Of a stretch of DNA of 64,000 nt, positions 60,202 to 64,000 are shown piece by piece; positions within the stretch are counted from its first letter, which is position 1, and each line of letters begins with the position of its first letter. The position numbers and the translations under genes were made by a program. Source of the stretch: Pseudonocardia parietis (GTDB lineage Bacteria; Actinomycetota; Actinomycetes; Mycobacteriales; Pseudonocardiaceae); contig NZ_JAGINU010000001.1 of the NCBI RefSeq assembly GCF_017876315.1, positions 3,782,001 to 3,846,000 of the forward strand, read 5' to 3'. Below the pieces are notes generated by a model. The model did no database searches. It worked only from the letters and a program-made list of their open reading frames with translations, and was not told the origin of the DNA.

Positions 60202-60216
60202 TTTCACGATGCGGAA
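60202..60216. promoter_or_regulatory. IclR-type operator (gcl operon)
   Basis: TTTCA-CGATG-CGGAA, same inverted repeat as at the allantoin and uricase promoters with changes only in the left arm. A further half-site TTTCG lies at 60223-60227. Confidence 0.65.
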
Positions 60217-60325
60217 AAGGCATTTCGCGAACTGAGGAGTGTGAAGAGCAGCACAGGTCGTTCCGGAAAGTCAAGCGAGTCGCCGGGGCGCCGGGTGTGC
60301 CTTGACGCGCTGCTCGGCCTGGTGT

Positions 60326-60342
60326 TGGCATACAGTATGCCA
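60326..60342. promoter_or_regulatory. CATAC-type motif upstream of iclR2
   Basis: TGGCATACAGTATGCCA, a perfect 17-bp palindrome and the best example of the CATAC-N-GTATG motif in the window, 26 bp before the ATG of iclR2. Confidence 0.7.
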
Positions 60343-60368
60343 CCCACGCATCGTGAAGGGTCCTGCTG

Positions 60369-61214
60369 ATGCAGACGTCTCCCGCGGCTGCCGATACGCC
60401 GGACATCGAGGACGCCTCCGGCCGGGTGGTGGGTACGACGACCGTCGCGCCGGCCGGCGGATCCACGACCGTGCAGGCCGTGGAGCGGACCGTGGCGCTG
60501 CTGGAGGCGATGGCCGACGCCGGGGGACAGGCCACGCTCTCGAGCCTCGCGCTGCGCTCCGGTCTGCCGATGCCGACGATCCACCGGCTGATGCGGACCC
60601 TGGTCGGGTGTGGCTACGTCCGTCAGGGGCCCGGCCGCGAGTACTCGCTCGGCCCCCGGCTGGTCCGGCTCGGGGACAGTGCCGGGCGCCTGGTCGGGAT
60701 GTGGGCGCGGCCCCGGCTGGTGGAGCTGGTCGACGCGCTCGGCGAGAGCGCGAACCTCGCGGTGCTGGACGGCACCCAGGTCGTCTACATCGCGCAGGAA
60801 CCCGGCCGGCACGCCATGCGCATGTTCACCGAGGTCGGGCGCCGGGTGCCCCCGCACTGCACCGCGGTCGGCAAGGCACTGCTGGCGCTCATGCCCGCCG
60901 AGCAGGTCCAGGAACTGCTGCGGCACACCGAGATGACCGCGCAGACCGAGAGCACGATCATCGATCCGGCCGCGTTCGCCGCGGAGCTGGAGCGGATCCG
61001 CCGATGCGGGTACGCGCTCGACGACGGCGAGCAGGAGCTGGGCGTGCGCTGCGTGGCCGTGGCGCTGGACGCGCCGGTGCTCGTCGCCGTCTCGGTGTCG
61101 GGCCCGAGCACGCGGATGACCGACGATCTCGTCGCGGCCGCCGTCCCCCGGTTGCGCTCCGCGGCACGGGCACTGCTCGACGGCATGGCTCGCAACGCCG
61201 CGTCCCCGGCGTGA
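60369..61214 (+). CDS. IclR-family regulator, copy 2
   Basis: 281 residues. Helix-turn-helix region VQAVERTVALLEAM... LSSLALRSGLPMPTIHRLMRTLVGCGYV and effector domain VVYIAQEPGRHAMRMFTEVGRRVPPHCTAVGKALLALMP. Strongly similar to copy 1 at 35338, including the PxIIDPAAFAAELERIRRCGYALDDGEQELGVRCVAVALD block. Divergent from the hyi2-glxR2-gcl operon; it probably recognises the same TTYCR-N5-CGGAA boxes and may itself be under the CATAC regulator, linking both regulons. Confidence 0.92.
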   Translation: MQTSPAAADTPDIEDASGRVVGTTTVAPAGGSTTVQAVERTVALLEAMADAGGQATLSSLALRSGLPMPTIHRLMRTLVGCGYVRQGPGREYSLGPRLVRLGDSAGRLVGMWARPRLVELVDALGESANLAVLDGTQVVYIAQEPGRHAMRMFTEVGRRVPPHCTAVGKALLALMPAEQVQELLRHTEMTAQTESTIIDPAAFAAELERIRRCGYALDDGEQELGVRCVAVALDAPVLVAVSVSGPSTRMTDDLVAAAVPRLRSAARALLDGMARNAASPA

Positions 61215-61444
61215 CGCCGGGGCGGGGCGCCCGTGGCGGCCCCTGGCGAGGGATCGGGTGGTCAGCGAGCTGATATCGGCAGGTGAGCGCCGTCACGTGA
61301 GCGGACTCACCGGGCATGCCGGACTGGACCGTCATATACTGCAGACAGTCGACCGCGAGGACCCACTGTAGCGTCCCGTGGCTCGTTTCCGCCCAGCGCC
61401 GAGCGGGAATCTCCAGTCCGTCATCAAACGAAGGAAGCATCGCC

Positions 61445-61672
61445 ATGTCCGTCATCGATCGTGTTCTGCTCGGCCTCCGTCGTATCCCGCGCGGCTTCTC
61501 GGCCGACGGCCGCCAGCTCGGCCTCGGGCTCTCCGCGGCCCTCGACGCCCAGCGGGCACGCGGCGCCGAGCCCCTCGACCGTGTGTCCGTGGACCGGGAG
61601 CCGGGCGACCGTCGCGACGTGAGCCGCGCCGGGCGCGCGGACGTCGCCGACGCGGACCGCGCCGCCCGATAG
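61445..61672 (+). CDS. Small basic protein
   Basis: 75 residues from ATG with GAAGGA upstream. The N-terminal half (MSVIDRVLLGLRRIPRGFSADG) could form an amphipathic helix; the C-terminal half is a charged Arg/Asp/Ala-rich stretch, probably disordered. A degenerate CATAC-like sequence is at 61333-61347 in the 230-bp gap before it. No family recognised. Confidence 0.45.
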   Translation: MSVIDRVLLGLRRIPRGFSADGRQLGLGLSAALDAQRARGAEPLDRVSVDREPGDRRDVSRAGRADVADADRAAR

Positions 61673-61755
61673 GTTCCGAGCTCCGGGTGTGATCACCGAC
61701 GGGGGAGTGGATCGGGCCACATGGGTGAGCCCGACCCACCGTCTGCGAGTACTTT

Positions 61756-61769
61756 GTATGCTGTAGGCA
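61756..61769. promoter_or_regulatory. Degenerate CATAC-type motif upstream of gntR2
   Basis: GTATGCTGTAGGCA shares 9 of 12 core positions with the ATACTGTATGCC form of the motif. It ends 41 bp before the gntR2 ATG and may be an autoregulatory site. Confidence 0.35.
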
Positions 61770-61810
61770 GAGACCGCGCGGTGGCGGTCCGACTTTCCTG
61801 TGGAGTGCTC

Positions 61811-62524
61811 ATGCCCAAGTTGCCGACCGACGATCGGCGTGTGTCCCGGCCGGTCCCGCTGCGCGAGAGCGTGCACAACGCCATCCTCGAGATGATCGTC
61901 GAGGGTGATTTGAAGGCGGGACAGCATCTCGTGGAGGCCGAACTCGCGAGCCGGCTGGGCGTGTCCCGCCAGCCGGTCCGCGAGGCGCTCCAGTGGCTGA
62001 ACTCCGACGGCTGGGTCGATCTACGACCAGCGCACGGGGCCTACGTCCACGCGCCCACACCGGCCGAGGCCGACCAGCTGCTGGCCGTGCGTGGGCTGCT
62101 GGAGACCGAGTCGGCCCGTCTCGCCGCCGCGCACGTGCCGGCGGACGGCATCGAGGAGCTGCGCGACTGGTGTCGCCAGGGCACCGAGGCGCTGGAGGCC
62201 GACGACGTCGCGTCCCTGGTCGCCGCGAACGCCGGGTTGCACGCGGCGGTCGCCCGGTTCTCCGGCAACACCGTGCTGTGTGATCTCGTCTCGCAGGTCG
62301 ACCGCCGGGTGCGCTGGTACTTCCGGCCGGTGGCCCGCGACCGCGGTGCACAGTCCTGGCAGGAGCATGCCGAGCTGATCGAGGCGATCGCCTCGGGCGA
62401 CGGTGACCGTGCGGCCGAGGTCATGCGCCGCCACACCGAGCTCACCCGGATGACCTACCTCGAGCACTCCACGGCCGATGATGCCGCGGAGGCCACCGCA
62501 GAAGGTGCCCAGCGGGCCGGGTGA
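61811..62524 (+). CDS. GntR-family regulator (FCD type), copy near the OFA transporter
   Basis: 237 residues. Winged helix SVHNAILEMIVEGDLKAGQHLVEAELASRLGVSRQPVREALQWLNSDGWVDLRPAHGAYVH and FCD domain (VRGLLETESARLAAAHV, NAGLHAAVARFSGN with metal His, EHAELIEAIASGD). Convergent with the OFA transporter gene; both upstream regions carry versions of the CATAC motif, making this the leading candidate for the regulator that binds it. FCD proteins usually sense small organic acids. Confidence 0.9.
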   Translation: MPKLPTDDRRVSRPVPLRESVHNAILEMIVEGDLKAGQHLVEAELASRLGVSRQPVREALQWLNSDGWVDLRPAHGAYVHAPTPAEADQLLAVRGLLETESARLAAAHVPADGIEELRDWCRQGTEALEADDVASLVAANAGLHAAVARFSGNTVLCDLVSQVDRRVRWYFRPVARDRGAQSWQEHAELIEAIASGDGDRAAEVMRRHTELTRMTYLEHSTADDAAEATAEGAQRAG

Positions 62525-62533
62525 TCCCGGCCC
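62514..62533. terminator. Bidirectional hairpin between gntR2 and the OFA transporter
   Basis: Perfect 8-bp stem GGGCCGGG / CCCGGCCC with loop TGAT that contains the gntR2 stop codon. It lies in a 32-bp gap between convergent genes. Confidence 0.5.
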
Positions 62534-62556
62534 GCCGGGGCATCCCTGGTGGGTGA

Positions 62557-63927
62557 TCAGAAGGTCGGGCCGGCCTGCACGACCGAGGGCAGTGTTCGGG
62601 GCAGGCCGGGCCGGCGCAGCGTCGTCGCGCCCCACGCCGCCCCCAGGGCGAGGAGGCCGGCCAGCACGAACGCGGCCGGCGCTCCCCAGGTCGCCACCGT
62701 GAGCGCGCCGAGCCCGACGCCCACCACCCCACTTCCGGCCTTCGCGCTGTAGACCAGCCCGTGCACCTCCACGGCGCTGTCCTCCCCGAAGTACTCCCGC
62801 GCCAGGCCGGCGAGCAGCGGGTAGAACCCGCCGCCTCCCAGACCGGCGACCACGCAGGCCGCGGCCAGGATGCCGGTCGAGCCGGTGCCCACGGCCACGG
62901 CGAGCAGCAGCTGTCCGGCCGCCAGGACGCCGAGGACCAGGCCCAGTGCCTGGGAGCGCCCGATCCGTTCCGAGGCGCCGACGGCCATCGCCCGGCTGGC
63001 ACCGTTCATCCCGACCAGCAGGCCGGCCGCGAGCGCGACCAGTGCCGACCCCGCACCCAGGCCTGCGGCCAGCACGACCAGGAACGCGGCGTCGAACAGC
63101 GACACCGCCCCCGCGCCGAGCAGGACCAGCGCCATCGTCGGCAGCGCCCGGGTGTGCAGTGCCTGCTCGGGGGAGAACTCGCGGACCGCGGGCGGGTTGT
63201 GGCGACGGCTGCGGTTCGACTCGGACCCGAGCGACCAGTGCCGGGGGTCGACCGCTTCGGGCCACCACCGCTGCGGGGGGTCGACGAACAGCAGCCCCCC
63301 GATCGCGATCAGCAGGAAGCCCACGACCGCGGCGATGGTCAGCACCGGCTGCAGTGAGGACGCGTCGAGCGCGACGACCGAGGCCACCACGACCGGCACC
63401 GACCCGTAGGCGAACGCGCCGGTCACGATGCCGACCGCGGAGGCGCTGCGCTCCGGGTACCACTTGGCCACGGTCGAGGTGCACACCGCGTACACCAGGC
63501 CGGCGCCGATCCCGCCGACGACCGAGTAGCCGACCAGCACGCCGAGGGTGCTCGGCACGTACGCGAGGGTCAGCAGGCCGGCCTCGCAGAGGACCGCCCC
63601 CGCCAGCATCAGCATCTTGGGCCCCACCCAGCCATGCTGGCGCAGGTAGGCGATCGGGAACCCGACGCCGGCCTGGAACACCGTCCACACGGCGAGCGGC
63701 AGGAAGGCCTCGGCCAGGGTCCAGTCGTTGCGCGCCATCAGGGCGGGCACCGCGGCCCCGTACCCGTACTGCAGCACGCCGATGGCGGCCATCGCGAGGC
63801 CCGCCTGCCACAGGATCGACGCCCGCGGCCAGCCGGTCAGCAGCGCCCGGGCGTCTTCCCCCACCCGGTACCGGCGCCCCCGCCAGTCCCGGACCTCCCG
63901 GATCTCCTCGGATCGTTGCTCTCTCAT
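62557..63927 (-). CDS. OFA-family MFS transporter (oxalate/formate antiporter-like)
   Basis: 456 residues, 12 helices with a long central loop of about 55 residues (PQRWWPEAVDPRHWSLGS... VREFSPEQAL). The N-terminal RVGEDARALLTGWPRASILWQAGLAMAAIGVLQYGYG, the LAEAFLPLAVWTVFQAGVGFPIAYLRQHGWVGPK loop and SVVGGIGAGLVYAVCTSTVAKWYPERSASAVGIVTGAFAYG are typical of OFA/OxlT-like proteins. Start ATG behind GGGAGG. Substrate not provable from sequence; oxalate, formate or another small carboxylate fits the nearby formate dehydrogenase. Confidence 0.87.
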   Translation of the reverse strand: MREQRSEEIREVRDWRGRRYRVGEDARALLTGWPRASILWQAGLAMAAIGVLQYGYGAAVPALMARNDWTLAEAFLPLAVWTVFQAGVGFPIAYLRQHGWVGPKMLMLAGAVLCEAGLLTLAYVPSTLGVLVGYSVVGGIGAGLVYAVCTSTVAKWYPERSASAVGIVTGAFAYGSVPVVVASVVALDASSLQPVLTIAAVVGFLLIAIGGLLFVDPPQRWWPEAVDPRHWSLGSESNRSRRHNPPAVREFSPEQALHTRALPTMALVLLGAGAVSLFDAAFLVVLAAGLGAGSALVALAAGLLVGMNGASRAMAVGASERIGRSQALGLVLGVLAAGQLLLAVAVGTGSTGILAAACVVAGLGGGGFYPLLAGLAREYFGEDSAVEVHGLVYSAKAGSGVVGVGLGALTVATWGAPAAFVLAGLLALGAAWGATTLRRPGLPRTLPSVVQAGPTF

Positions 63928-63938
63928 GATGATCCTCC

Positions 63939-63950
63939 CATACTGTATAC
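63939..63950. promoter_or_regulatory. CATAC-type motif upstream of the OFA transporter
   Basis: CATACTGTATAC, 11 bp upstream of the transporter ATG and overlapping the region just before its ribosome site. Confidence 0.6.
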
Positions 63951-64000
63951 GGCACCGGGACGGCAGTCTGGACAAGCAATCGTCCGCGTAGTAAGAAGTG

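Noticed and set aside
60250..60270. TTCCGGAA at about 60261 as another IclR operator
   Set aside because: The half-sites lack the 5-bp spacer that all other sites share.

Overview
The window is high-GC DNA with dense, overlapping genes and many GTG starts. It looks like an actinomycete of the Pseudonocardiaceae type, such as Pseudonocardia. This rests on actinobacterial hallmarks: an Rv1733c-like membrane protein, a three-part PntA/PntAB/PntB transhydrogenase, DUF2795, an IdeR-like iron box and actinobacterial IclR/GntR regulators. The genus is inferred, not proven.

Left part (1-14.3 kb): an AI-2E-type transporter end and msrA are followed by an accessory island. Its left side carries a gene stump and a decayed IS1380-type transposase; its right side carries a broken aldehyde dehydrogenase and an intact IS1380-type element with a CTTAG target duplication. 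Inside lie an orphan histidine kinase and a two-gene ATGA-coupled cluster. That cluster is a 1491-residue protein with the architecture of epsilon-poly-lysine synthetases (adenylation-like domain, carrier domains, six-helix membrane part with three hexapeptide-type domains) plus a SyrP/TauD-like Fe(II)/2-oxoglutarate oxygenase. The adenylation-like domain is degenerate and the carrier domain is triplicated with an exact 81-residue period.

Middle-left (14.3-28.3 kb): a TetR-controlled efflux pump, a NarL-type two-component system divergent from a ferric-iron ABC transporter with an IdeR-like box between them, a fatty-acid desaturase, a RutA-like monooxygenase / isochorismatase / GntR operon divergent from an isocitrate-lyase-superfamily gene, and a small Cys-rich protein coupled to a DUF2795 protein.

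Purine and glyoxylate region (28.3-42.7 kb): a nearly complete route from urate to glycerate. Uricase, HIU hydrolase, OHCU decarboxylase, allantoin permease, allantoin racemase, allantoinase, allantoicase, tartronate semialdehyde reductase and hydroxypyruvate isomerase are present with an IclR regulator. A recurrent 15-bp operator, TTYCR-N5-CGGAA, occurs at each of these promoters. No recognisable ureidoglycolate lyase is present; a free-standing allophanate-hydrolase-C-terminal-like protein sits in the operon instead. A Vsr-like/DUF559 nuclease gene flanked by two inverted 64-bp palindromes separates the IclR gene from the uricase operon.

Right part (39-64 kb): an LctP permease with a gamma-glutamyltranspeptidase-family hydrolase (possibly an oxamate amidohydrolase), a FadR-type GntR regulator, an ApbA-like reductase, sucCD-pntA-pntAB-pntB, a three-subunit NAD-type formate dehydrogenase whose catalytic subunit has an in-frame UGA followed by a SECIS-like hairpin, a second copy of the hyi-glxR-iclR module now with gcl, a second GntR regulator and an OFA-family (oxalate/formate) transporter. 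A second recurrent motif, CATAC-N-GTATG, lies upstream of most of these genes. I infer one regulon that turns ureide nitrogen and C2/C1 acids (glyoxylate, possibly oxamate/oxalate, formate) into glycerate, CO2 and reduced pyridine nucleotides.
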